The notes: generated from the sequence alone by a model not told the origin. Counted from the stretch's first letter, positions 1-6,034 are shown. The stretch is DNA of 6,531 bases from Pyrinomonadaceae bacterium (GCA_025937955.1 JAICQI010000344.1:1-6531); one strand, 5' to 3'. Made by a program: numbers and translations.

Positions 1-656
1 AGATTGAAAGCTGCAATAAACGACTGGTTCTGCGTGTCACACTGGACAATCGCCAGATGTTTGTAGATGACAGGCGAACTGCCAAAGCCCCAATGAAAGC
101 TGGCGTCAGTGCTCCAACCGCCGTCGAGGACACCCAGATCTTGTTTCCACAAAAGTTTTCCATCAAGGTCGAAGCAGTAGAGTCCTTCTGAGCCAAAGGA
201 AATCACCAGATGTTTGCCATCCGTGGCCGGAGTCGGATTCGCATAGCTGGCTTTGACGTGACGTTTGACCTTCGGCACGCCTTCGTAAACTGACCTCTCC
301 CAGATGATGCGCCCACTGTTCTTATCGAGGCTGTAAACGCGCCAACTATGTTTTGAATTATCTTCGGCAGAAGCTGGTGTCTCTGTTATCCCATGTACGA
401 ACTGTGAATTCGCGGCGCTGCTGACTGCGGTCGTAACAAAGATGCGATCCTTCCAGATGATCGGACTTGAATGGGCGAGACCCGGGATCGGAGTTTTCCA
501 TAAGATGTTTATTGACTTCTCTGCATCCCACGAGGTCGGCGGAGTACTCCCATCACCGACGCCGGCGCTATTTTGTCCGCGAAACGATGGCCAGTTCTGC
601 GCGTGTGCCACTGATGCCAGCGCGAGGTAGAGCGCCAGCACAAACAAAGACTTCAT
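1..656 (-). CDS. Secreted PQQ-like beta-propeller repeat protein (partial, C-terminus beyond left edge)
   Basis: The gene has no stop inside the window; 218 residues are visible. The N-terminus is a signal peptide (MKSLFVLALYLALASVAHA, probable cleavage after Ala19), so the product is exported. The mature part opens with NWPSFRGQN, the usual entry of PQQ-like/BamB-like propellers (WPxFRG). Two blade-type segments follow: one around residues 55-110 (DRIFVTT ... WRVYSLDKNSG ... WE) and one around 140-165 (ISFGSEGLYCFDLDGKLLWK), each with the alternating strand plus Tyr/Leu-Asp-x-x-x-Gly-x-x-x-Trp pattern. Proteins of this family fold as eight-bladed propellers; some bind PQQ as dehydrogenases and many are binding or scaffold proteins, so enzymatic function cannot be assigned. 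The ATG at 654-656 is only 3 bp past the stop of the upstream phosphatase-like gene, with a purine-rich GGAAGAAG ahead of it, so the two are very likely co-transcribed and translationally coupled. Confidence 0.88.
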   Translation of the reverse strand, partial: MKSLFVLALYLALASVAHAQNWPSFRGQNSAGVGDGSTPPTSWDAEKSINILWKTPIPGLAHSSPIIWKDRIFVTTAVSSAANSQFVHGITETPASAEDNSKHSWRVYSLDKNSGRIIWERSVYEGVPKVKRHVKASYANPTPATDGKHLVISFGSEGLYCFDLDGKLLWKQDLGVLDGGWSTDASFHWGFGSSPVIYKHLAIVQCDTQNQSFIAAFN

Positions 657-659
657 AAC

Positions 660-1307
660 TTATTTCTTCTTCCGTTTATCGATGTACTCTTTAGCGAACT
701 CGAGCAGTGGACCTTGATTGCGCAGTCCGATCCGGTTGGCTTCTTCCAATGCCTTGTCTAATTCCCAGCCATCACGTAGTACGCGGCGAATCATCCACAA
801 GGCGCCTACGCGAGGACCGACTGCGCAGTGGATGAACACTGGACCATTCTTGAGTTGTTCGTCAGTGAGCTTCAGGAAATCATCAGCGTCCAATTCATCC
901 GGTGCGTTGTAAACCATGGGAATGTTGAAGTAGCTCATTCCCAACTCTTTAATTTTGGTCGCCTCGCGCTCGCCGTTAGCTTCGCCGTGTGGTCGCAGAT
1001 TGATGACGACCTTGATGCCCGCTTCTTTGAGCTTGGGTAGATGCTCGGGCCATGGCTGTCCACCAGTCCAAACTTGATCGGTTAGCTTCAGGAAGTTGGG
1101 AATACCCGTCAGCTCACTCATGGCCGGTGTTTTCTCAATTAACGTCATATCGCAAACGGGGCATTGGCCCGCTTCGTTATGTACCTCACCATCATGACTG
1201 CACCCGCAGGGCGGACAGACATACTGTTTCTTCTCTTGCCCATTCGCGCGTAAGGCGAGGGTGGCCAACGTGAACGAACCTGCCACCACAAACTCTCTTC
1301 GGTTCAT
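660..1307 (-). CDS. Tat-exported HMBD-motif / DUF442-type phosphatase-like (or sulfurtransferase-like) protein, 215 aa
   Basis: Start chosen at ATG 1305-1307: it has AAAGGA 7 nt upstream and begins MNRREFVVAG, a twin-arginine signal (Arg3-Arg4, Phe6, then a hydrophobic stretch to about residue 20). An in-frame extension to 1388 would need a TTG start and would bury this signal. Residues 29-57 form a heavy-metal-binding-like motif of the CzcB/CusB-associated type (YVCPPCGC ... GQCPVCDMTLIE), with Cys31, 34, 36, 49 and 52 as likely metal ligands. Residues about 68-210 match the DUF442/beta-lactamase-hydrolase-associated phosphatase-like fold: TGGQPWPEHLPKLKEAGIK, VINLRP, then the active-site loop HCAVGPRVGALW (Cys161, Arg166). 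The Cys-to-Arg spacing is CX4R rather than the CX5R of classical tyrosine phosphatases, which to my recollection is normal in this subfamily. Relatives are annotated as protein tyrosine phosphatase-like or sulfur transferase, so the reaction is undecided. Lys-rich C-terminus (KRKKK). Followed at 3 bp by the beta-propeller gene. Confidence 0.9.
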   Translation of the reverse strand: MNRREFVVAGSFTLATLALRANGQEKKQYVCPPCGCSHDGEVHNEAGQCPVCDMTLIEKTPAMSELTGIPNFLKLTDQVWTGGQPWPEHLPKLKEAGIKVVINLRPHGEANGEREATKIKELGMSYFNIPMVYNAPDELDADDFLKLTDEQLKNGPVFIHCAVGPRVGALWMIRRVLRDGWELDKALEEANRIGLRNQGPLLEFAKEYIDKRKKK

Positions 1308-1314
1308 TGGATTG

Positions 1315-1320
1315 TCCTTT
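1315..1320 (-). promoter_or_regulatory. Shine-Dalgarno AAAGGA deciding the start at 1307
   Basis: AAAGGA on the minus strand lies 7 nt before the ATG at 1307. It supports the start MNRREF with its twin-arginine signal over the longer TTG-initiated reading to 1388, which has no comparable site. Confidence 0.7.
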
Positions 1321-1360
1321 CGATCCTGCGAGTGGTTAATACCTGGAAAGTCTAAAGGTG

Positions 1361-1388
1361 TTTTTAGCGGTCGTGAGAGTGTTTGCAA
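1361..1388 (-). promoter_or_regulatory. Weak candidate promoter for the phosphatase-like/beta-propeller pair
   Basis: The 205-bp gap 1308-1512 separates two co-directional genes, enough room for a promoter. The best pair seen on the minus strand is TTGCAA (1383-1388) and TAAAAA (1361-1366) with a 16-bp spacer, four of six matches each. This would leave a leader of about 47 nt before the ATG at 1307. The match is poor. Apart from short hairpins without a T-run (see rejected items), nothing else was recognised in this gap. Confidence 0.22.
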
Positions 1389-1512
1389 CGAAAGCGGACG
1401 TTAGTGGTGTGAACGGAGCAAAACTAGTGACGAAACGCTATCGACTTGGGAAGTCTTTGAAAGGGTCTCTTCAGTTTGGGCGTACCTTTTGTTACTTCGC
1501 TATTAGCGCCTG

Positions 1513-3420
1513 TCAATTGGAAAGGATGTCGTCGATGCTTCGTTCGTAGCCCGAACCCTGTCGCGGAACACGTAAAACCCTTCGCGCTACGCCAATTAGG
1601 TATTTAGTTCGCAGGAGACGAACTTTTAAGTTATCACCCAAAAGACTAGTCCTGGCAAAATCGCGGTCGACAAAGGCGCCGATCTGGTTGAAATCGATCG
1701 ATTCCATCGTCGCGCGTTCGTTGCCGACGACTTCTTGCCCGTCAACCATCGTTACGCTTATCACCCTCATCACCGGCATGGATAATTTGTCTATTTTGGG
1801 CGAAGTCTTTTCTATCTTATTGGCTGTGCTCAGTGCGTCCGAAAGTATTTCGAATCCGCGATCTCGATCGAACCCAACGAATTCTTTCGCAATGAGCAGG
1901 AGCACTTCCAGCTTGGCCGCTGTGTTGTCGCTCTTCGAGGCAATTGAATACGCTTGCGATAGCAGGTCGGGAGCCTCTGTCTGATCTCTTGAACTAGATA
2001 CAACTTTACTCGCGATTCGCGTCAGCCATCGAGCTTGACTGTTGCGGTCATTAAACTTAAGCGCCAAACTCCTGGCTTCGTCATAAACTCGACCTGCAAA
2101 AGCTTTTTGCAGCAGGACCAACAAAACCTCGTCTTCGGTTTGCGCTCGCATTTGTTGATCGTCAATCTTCGAGGCCATTGACAGTGCCTGCTTCGGATCG
2201 GTACGCATCATTTGAATGACAAGATTGCGAAAAAGAAAATCGCGCGTCGCTGCATTTTTTTCTCGTTCTGCGTGTTGAATGCGAGACTCCAAGTCTGAAT
2301 CGCCGCCATCGAGAGAATGGCTTTGTCGGGCTATAGCAGCAAATGCTTCGGCTTGCCGCCTTTGGTCCACAGTTAAAACTTGAGCAAGTGCACCGACGTG
2401 GCTTTGCAGGAGGGTGAGTCTATCGGGAGCGTTGAGCGCGACAAGCGGCAACGCCCGATAGTTAAGAAAACTATAGAGACTTGCCACAAAGGTTTGGTCG
2501 TCGCTTTTACCAGCTCCACCGCCCTGCCAACGCGCAGCTTGTGCGCTGGCGGCGTCGATAAAGTACTGAATGACAAGCGCAACGTCTGCTGGTGAGACGT
2601 CAGGGAAGGGCTGGCCATGCGACGAGAACGCATAGTTTGTCAAAACCACCAGCGCTGAGTCGTAGTTGAATCCACTTAGTCGTAACGAGATAAATGCCTG
2701 CCGGAAAAGAACGTCGCTGAGAGTTTTGTTTCTGTCTCGGAGAGCCATCAACAGACGACCGTAAGCAGAAGGAATCTTTTGGGCTGAAAGCGAAAGTAAG
2801 CCCAAACGTTGGGCCTCTTCCGGTTTCTGCGGGACCAAAGTCACCGCCATCTCTGCCAAGAACTCCGCCTGCTCGGGTGACATTTGAAGGTTGTTGGTTT
2901 TTGTCTGCTCTGACTTAATGTCATCCTGAAACTCCTGGAGCCAAGCTTCCGCACTCCTGCGATCATGCGATCCATATCGCTTCAAAATCGTCTTGATGGC
3001 CGCAGCTTGGCGTCGCGCCTGACGCCGTCTTTCCTCTTTATCGGCGGCATTCAACTCCGACAGGTTATTTGTCGTTGACTGCAGAGCATTGTCGAAAGCC
3101 ATGCGGAACATGGAGCGGGCTGCTGGTTCGTCCACCCGCCAAAGCACATCTGCTATTTCTGACAGAAGCAAAGCTGCGGACGATTTGTCAGATTCGTTTT
3201 TTAGGTCGTTTACAACTCCGAACAATCGCGCAACAACTTCCTGTTCGTTGGCGCGAGTTGCATCTTCAGCAGGAGATTGGTTGGTTTTCTTGTTGGACTG
3301 CTGTGCAGAAACTGCTTGGCAAACACAACAGCAGATTAAGAACAAAAGAGCGCAGAGATAGCAGAAAGAACTATTCGCAACCCGCGCGTTGAGGTTTCTT
3401 TTAACAAACCCCTCTTTCAT
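1513..3420 (-). CDS. Secreted all-helical repeat-like protein of unknown function, 635 aa
   Basis: I do not recognise a named family. The preferred start is ATG 3418-3420 (MKEGFVKRNL), preceded by GTGAGG with 6 nt spacing. An in-frame ATG at 3444, 8 codons upstream, overlaps the preceding stop as ATGA and is a possible alternative giving 643 aa. A signal peptide runs to about residue 39 (SSFCYLCALLFLICCCVC then AVSA, cleavage before QQ). It contains six cysteines and lacks a good lipobox. The mature protein is strongly alpha-helical and charged, rich in Ala, Leu, Arg and Gln, with no visible catalytic motif and no further cysteine. Segments such as ALLLSEIADVLWRV (about 83-96), RWLTRIASKVV (464-474) and KLEVLLLIAKEFVGFDRDRG (503-522) look like degenerate TPR/HEAT-type helical pairs. 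It probably acts as a periplasmic or surface protein-interaction scaffold (inference). It lies directly downstream of the thioredoxin-like gene, in the same operon. Confidence 0.87.
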   Translation of the reverse strand: MKEGFVKRNLNARVANSSFCYLCALLFLICCCVCQAVSAQQSNKKTNQSPAEDATRANEQEVVARLFGVVNDLKNESDKSSAALLLSEIADVLWRVDEPAARSMFRMAFDNALQSTTNNLSELNAADKEERRRQARRQAAAIKTILKRYGSHDRRSAEAWLQEFQDDIKSEQTKTNNLQMSPEQAEFLAEMAVTLVPQKPEEAQRLGLLSLSAQKIPSAYGRLLMALRDRNKTLSDVLFRQAFISLRLSGFNYDSALVVLTNYAFSSHGQPFPDVSPADVALVIQYFIDAASAQAARWQGGGAGKSDDQTFVASLYSFLNYRALPLVALNAPDRLTLLQSHVGALAQVLTVDQRRQAEAFAAIARQSHSLDGGDSDLESRIQHAEREKNAATRDFLFRNLVIQMMRTDPKQALSMASKIDDQQMRAQTEDEVLLVLLQKAFAGRVYDEARSLALKFNDRNSQARWLTRIASKVVSSSRDQTEAPDLLSQAYSIASKSDNTAAKLEVLLLIAKEFVGFDRDRGFEILSDALSTANKIEKTSPKIDKLSMPVMRVISVTMVDGQEVVGNERATMESIDFNQIGAFVDRDFARTSLLGDNLKVRLLRTKYLIGVARRVLRVPRQGSGYERSIDDILSN

Positions 3421-3426
3421 GTTCAG

Positions 3427-3432
3427 CCTCAC
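3427..3432 (-). promoter_or_regulatory. Shine-Dalgarno GTGAGG supporting the start at 3420
   Basis: GTGAGG on the minus strand is followed by CTGAAC (6 nt) and ATG at 3420. The alternative ATG at 3444 has only a weak ACGGA directly against it, and its use would rest on ATGA stop-start coupling with the upstream gene. The site therefore favours the shorter, 39-residue signal peptide. Confidence 0.55.
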
Positions 3433-3440
3433 TTCAATGG

Positions 3441-3863
3441 TCATTCCGTTGGAGCAGACAGGCGCTCGCCCAGACCCTTAAGTTTACCGATCGCGGGTGA
3501 CTGCTTAACATCAAAACGTTGGATGCCGTTCCAGCGACCTAAAACACGTCCTTCTTTCTCCAGCAGAACATATTGCGGCACAAAACTAATTCTAAAAGCC
3601 TCTATTGCCTGTCGTTGAGGATCGAAGAGCACCGGCATATCCTTAAACTCATAGGCCTGTGCGAAGTTCTCAACCTTACCTTGGTCCGCATCAACAGCGA
3701 TCACATAAAAAGCTACCTGCTTCTCACTTATTTCCTTCCTGAGTGCCTTCCAGAAAGGCTCATCTTGCGAACAACCGGCGCATTCGGTAGAGATGAAAAC
3801 GCAGAACAGGTACTTCTGGTCGGTCTTACTTAGATCAACCTCACCACTTTCCAAGGTCGGCAA
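3441..3863 (-). CDS. Thioredoxin-fold (TlpA/redoxin-like) protein with CAGC motif; 5' end uncertain
   Basis: The 140 residues read from TTG 3863 form a thioredoxin fold: strand YLFCVFIS (18-25), the redox motif CAGC (Cys28, Cys31) in STECAGCSQDEPFW, helix, strand VAFYVIAVD (50-58), and the conserved cis-proline region FVPQYVLL (Pro96) followed by the last strands. Both CxxC cysteines are present, so thiol-disulfide activity is plausible; an additional Cys21 lies in the first strand. The start is doubtful. The frame stays open upstream to 3938 with residues that look like the normal run-in of the domain (LSEGESVKLPKL), but it contains no ATG, GTG or TTG before 3863. A signal peptide would be expected for a TlpA-like partner of secreted proteins, but none is visible. 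An ATG at 3972 begins 14 codons in another frame and could be a frameshifted start. The stop overlaps ATG 3444 by 4 bp and is followed at 20 bp by the preferred start of the helical protein, so the two are probably co-translated. Confidence 0.82.
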   Translation of the reverse strand: MPTLESGEVDLSKTDQKYLFCVFISTECAGCSQDEPFWKALRKEISEKQVAFYVIAVDADQGKVENFAQAYEFKDMPVLFDPQRQAIEAFRISFVPQYVLLEKEGRVLGRWNGIQRFDVKQSPAIGKLKGLGERLSAPTE

Positions 3864-3978
3864 CTTCGGTAATTTGACCGATTCTCCTTCGCTGAGCCCG
3901 GGAATATCTTCGAGGGAGCCGTGGTGCTCAGTCCCAAATCACAGGTGCAGCAAAAAGCCGAGTTTTTACCATTTTGAA

Positions 3979-4000
3979 AGTTGACTCAGCACACTCAACT
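3979..4000 (-). other. Short inverted repeat overlapping the hydrolase stop codon
   Basis: On the minus strand AGTTGA and TCAACT form a perfect 6-bp stem around a 10-nt loop, beginning inside the TAG stop (3999-4001) of the hydrolase gene. It is followed by only a short TTTC, not a T-run, so it is at best a weak attenuator or mRNA 3'-end structure in the 135-bp gap (3864-3998) between the two operon halves. Confidence 0.25.
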
Positions 4001-5420
4001 ACTGCTTCCTCAGCCTTGCCATAATCTGCTGATATTCCGGATCGTTACGAAGAGAATCAAATGCTTTATTAGCTGTAATCATGGCAGTGTCGGAAAAGCC
4101 TTTCTCAACCGCTGTGTTTAGAGACTGCAACGACTTCTTCTTGTCGCGATTGGCAGCGTAGGCCCATGCAAGATAAAAGAACGCGCCGGGTCGATCAGGA
4201 TTGACTTCGGTCGCCAATTTAAGAGGTTTGATGGACTCGGAGTAATTCTTTTCCGTTTGTAGAAGACTGATGCCTTGCTCAATGAGGCTTACGAATAAAC
4301 CATCCAACACGCGACGAGCGACTCTGCGCTGAGTGGAGTCTTCCGTCGCTTTTGACTGCTTTCGCAGGTCGTTGAGAATTTTCGGTAACAGGTTCCCGGC
4401 ATCAAACCCGTCTTCGCTTTGGTTAATCGACGCTGCACCATCACGGGCGGCAATCAGAGTACTCAGCCGGCCCTGCAACTCTCGTTGTTTTTTAATCTGT
4501 GCTTGCTCTTCGCGGATCGCGGCTTTGACTTCGCGACTATCGCCGAGTTGGTTTACTTTCGTTTCAAGCTCCGCAACGTCTCGTAGCCCTTTGAAGCTCG
4601 CGACCAGGTCGAGATAGAGCTGATACGCTTCATTGTATTTCTTCGATTCCTCAAGTGTTCTTGCCTCACTAAGGAGCTGTTGCCACGTTGCGTTTATAAA
4701 GCCATCATCGCGCGGCCGCTTGCCGGTCTTCATTGCCTGCAATTCCATCCACTCAACTGCCGCCGTAGCCACCGAGGTCGGCGGCCATTCGTGACGACCA
4801 TCAAATGTCTGAACGCGATGGATGAGACCTGCTTTGGTTAGTGGTTCTTGCAGGCTCTTAAGTTCGGGATAGTTAAAGTCATCAACGCCGGCTGCACCAA
4901 AGAACACAAAATGCATCTGTGGCGACGGAGCAAGATCCACGGGGAACCCCGCGCCATTGCCCATTACGCCTGCCAGGCATTTGCACGCTACCGCGATGCG
5001 GATTGCTGCGCGTGCGCCGCCGGAGAAACCGGTCGCGTACATACGCTCATCGTCGATCGCAAAACGCTGATGAGAATCTTTCTGCATCGCGTTCCATGCA
5101 TCAATAACAACGTCCCATGGACCATTGCGTGAATTGTTCGAGCCAAGCACGATCCACCCGTACTTCTCAGCCGCCTCCTTAAAACGCTCAACCGGGACGC
5201 GGCCACGCGCACCCGGGTCAAAGGCGTACAGCACCGGCCACTTCCGATCCGGCGTGTAATTCGACGGGAGATAAAAGGCGTAACTTTGCGACGAATCGTT
5301 GAGCGTTTCAATTCTGTCAACGACTTGGCCTTTAAGGATGGACTCCGTTTGTGCAGGTGCGGCTGATTGCGCCAGTAGCACCACAATCACACTCAACCGC
5401 ACGAATGAAGTAAAAATCAT
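3999..5420 (-). CDS. Secreted alpha/beta hydrolase (esterase-like) with C-terminal TPR domain, 473 aa
   Basis: Start chosen at ATG 5418-5420, which opens directly on a signal peptide (MIFTSFVRLSVIVVLLAQSA, cleavage near residue 23). An upstream in-frame extension to 5489 would overlap the preceding gene and bury the signal. Residues about 30-225 are an alpha/beta hydrolase of the esterase/PHB-depolymerase-like kind: strand WPVLYAFDPG (61-70), nucleophile elbow GFSGGAR with Ser133, an Asp in FFGAAGVDDF (Asp180 or 181) and His210 in DGRHEW, giving a plausible Ser-Asp-His triad. Residues about 240-330 are helical with a coiled-coil-like charged stretch (REEQAQIKKQRELQ, 303-316). Residues about 375-473 hold TPR-like helices (NPDRPGAFFYLAWAYAANRD, then AFDSLRNDPEYQQIM). 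The enzyme probably hydrolyses an ester outside the cytoplasm; the substrate is unknown. The start lies 7 bp after the DUF4126 stop, with no strong Shine-Dalgarno, which suggests translational coupling. Confidence 0.9.
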   Translation of the reverse strand: MIFTSFVRLSVIVVLLAQSAAPAQTESILKGQVVDRIETLNDSSQSYAFYLPSNYTPDRKWPVLYAFDPGARGRVPVERFKEAAEKYGWIVLGSNNSRNGPWDVVIDAWNAMQKDSHQRFAIDDERMYATGFSGGARAAIRIAVACKCLAGVMGNGAGFPVDLAPSPQMHFVFFGAAGVDDFNYPELKSLQEPLTKAGLIHRVQTFDGRHEWPPTSVATAAVEWMELQAMKTGKRPRDDGFINATWQQLLSEARTLEESKKYNEAYQLYLDLVASFKGLRDVAELETKVNQLGDSREVKAAIREEQAQIKKQRELQGRLSTLIAARDGAASINQSEDGFDAGNLLPKILNDLRKQSKATEDSTQRRVARRVLDGLFVSLIEQGISLLQTEKNYSESIKPLKLATEVNPDRPGAFFYLAWAYAANRDKKKSLQSLNTAVEKGFSDTAMITANKAFDSLRNDPEYQQIMARLRKQ

Positions 5421-5427
5421 CACCGCA

Positions 5428-5889
5428 CTAGAATCGCGAAACGATGAACAGACTGCCACCGATCGCAACCAGGTCTTCGAGCAAAGCAATGTTGAAATCT
5501 GGTTGGCGCAGGTACTTTACGAGCCGAGTGCGGGCCTGATAGCCGCCGAAACAACCGACGATTCCTCCGATCAGTCCCAGCCCAGCACCAACGAAAGCCG
5601 ACTGTCCACCGCCCAGAGCAACGCATGCGCCCGTGAAGCCACCTGTCACGATGCGGGCGATAAGTCCGAGAGGAGCAGTGCGGTTGGGAGTATTCGGCAG
5701 CTTATCAATAATGAGTTCTGTGATGGCTAACAGGCTCAGAATTATCACTGCGGGAAGCGAGCCGATGAGAGACAGTGGCCGCGCAAGTTTGAGCCAACCC
5801 AGGTACACGGCCCATGCGACCGCCGCAGGCGGCGTAAGCGAGCGCAACCCGGCGAAGAGTCCAATTAAAAATGCGAATAACAGTGTCAT
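5428..5889 (-). CDS. DUF4126 family integral membrane protein, 153 aa
   Basis: Hydrophobic protein with about five to six membrane segments (roughly 3-15, 22-34, 42-62, 80-94, 98-116 and 138-151). Family-typical sequence is visible in GLRSLTPPAAVAWA near the N-terminus and in TELIIDKLPNTPNRT (57-71) followed by the Gly-rich ARIVTGGFTGACVALGGG. The glycine-rich helix pair (GAGLGLIGGIVGCFGGY) suggests tight helix packing. Members of DUF4126 have no established biochemical role, so none is assigned. The length fits a complete protein. The ATG at 5889 sits only 8 bp from a TATATAAT -10 element, so the mRNA may be nearly leaderless. The gene heads a minus-strand transcription unit with the hydrolase-TPR gene 7 bp downstream. 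Confidence 0.9.
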   Translation of the reverse strand: MTLLFAFLIGLFAGLRSLTPPAAVAWAVYLGWLKLARPLSLIGSLPAVIILSLLAITELIIDKLPNTPNRTAPLGLIARIVTGGFTGACVALGGGQSAFVGAGLGLIGGIVGCFGGYQARTRLVKYLRQPDFNIALLEDLVAIGGSLFIVSRF

Positions 5890-5897
5890 CTGACTCG

Positions 5898-5928
5898 ATT
5901 ATATAGCTCCTAAACCCACTGATCGCAA
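5898..5928 (-). promoter_or_regulatory. Sigma-70-like promoter for the DUF4126/hydrolase unit
   Basis: Minus-strand TTGCGA (5923-5928) and TATATAAT (5898-5905) are separated by 17 bp, close to consensus. The predicted transcript would begin about 5891-5892, two or three nucleotides before the ATG at 5889. The only Shine-Dalgarno-like string, AGGAG, lies within the promoter spacer, 17 nt from the ATG and too far for ordinary use, which is consistent with leaderless initiation. Confidence 0.55.
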
Positions 5929-5951
5929 AGAAGACGCTCGTGGACACGCAC

Positions 5952-5962
5952 GTTGAAAGACT
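5952..5962 (+). repeat. Direct repeat copy 1, GTTGAAAGACT
   Basis: First of two exact 11-bp copies in the divergent gap between the DUF4126 gene and the small plus-strand gene; the second starts 38 bp further on. It lies upstream of the leftward promoter, so an operator or activator site is possible (inference). Confidence 0.5.
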
Positions 5963-5989
5963 GAGTCCTGGTCAATCACCGATTCTCCT

Positions 5990-6000
5990 GTTGAAAGACT
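5990..6000 (+). repeat. Direct repeat copy 2, GTTGAAAGACT
   Basis: Second exact copy of the 11-mer, 27 bp after the end of copy 1 and about 62 bp before the GTG start of the plus-strand gene. Flanking bases differ between copies, so the identity is confined to the 11-mer. Confidence 0.5.
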
Positions 6001-6034
6001 TACATTCCGTTTTCGTTTCATCAGATTGTACTTC

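Noticed and set aside
1308..1388. 27-residue N-terminal extension of the Tat/phosphatase-like protein
   Set aside because: It needs a TTG start without a ribosome site and would push the twin-arginine signal into the interior; the ATG at 1307 has AAAGGA at 7 nt.
1443..1455. GACTT-GGG-AAGTC hairpin as a terminator after the helical-protein gene
   Set aside because: Only a 5-bp stem, AT-containing, with no following T-run in the minus direction and located about 60 bp past the stop.
1502..1512. CGCTA-A-TAGCG palindrome just after the helical-protein stop
   Set aside because: The usable stem is 4 bp with a 3-nt loop and no T-run; too weak for a terminator.
1688..1984. 98-residue plus-strand open frame opposite the helical protein, Ser-rich
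   Set aside because: Composition mirrors the antisense of a Glu/Ala/Asp/Lys-rich gene; no ribosome site or recognisable domain.
2373..2633. 86-residue minus-strand frame inside the helical-protein gene
   Set aside because: Same strand, different frame, Arg/Ser-rich low-information sequence within a well-supported gene.
3928..3972. Programmed ribosomal frameshift in the thioredoxin-like gene
   Set aside because: No classical slippery heptamer or stimulatory structure was seen and the short upstream reading lacks a ribosome site; a sequence error, truncation or odd start is more likely.
4848..5132. 94-residue plus-strand open frame opposite the hydrolase
   Set aside because: It lies fully antisense to a domain-bearing gene, is Cys/Arg/His-rich without family features, and has no convincing start context; a shadow frame.
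5421..5489. 23-residue N-terminal extension of the hydrolase
   Set aside because: It overlaps the end of the DUF4126 gene and places a clean signal peptide 24 residues inside the protein.
5820..5836. GC-rich CGCCG-CAGG-CGGCG inverted repeat
   Set aside because: Lies inside the DUF4126 coding sequence where it encodes Pro/Ala residues of the family motif; explained by coding constraint.
5952..6000. Two GTTGAAAGACT copies as a minimal CRISPR array
   Set aside because: Only two 11-bp copies with 27 bp between them, no longer repeat core, no further copies and no cas genes; an operator-like direct repeat fits better.
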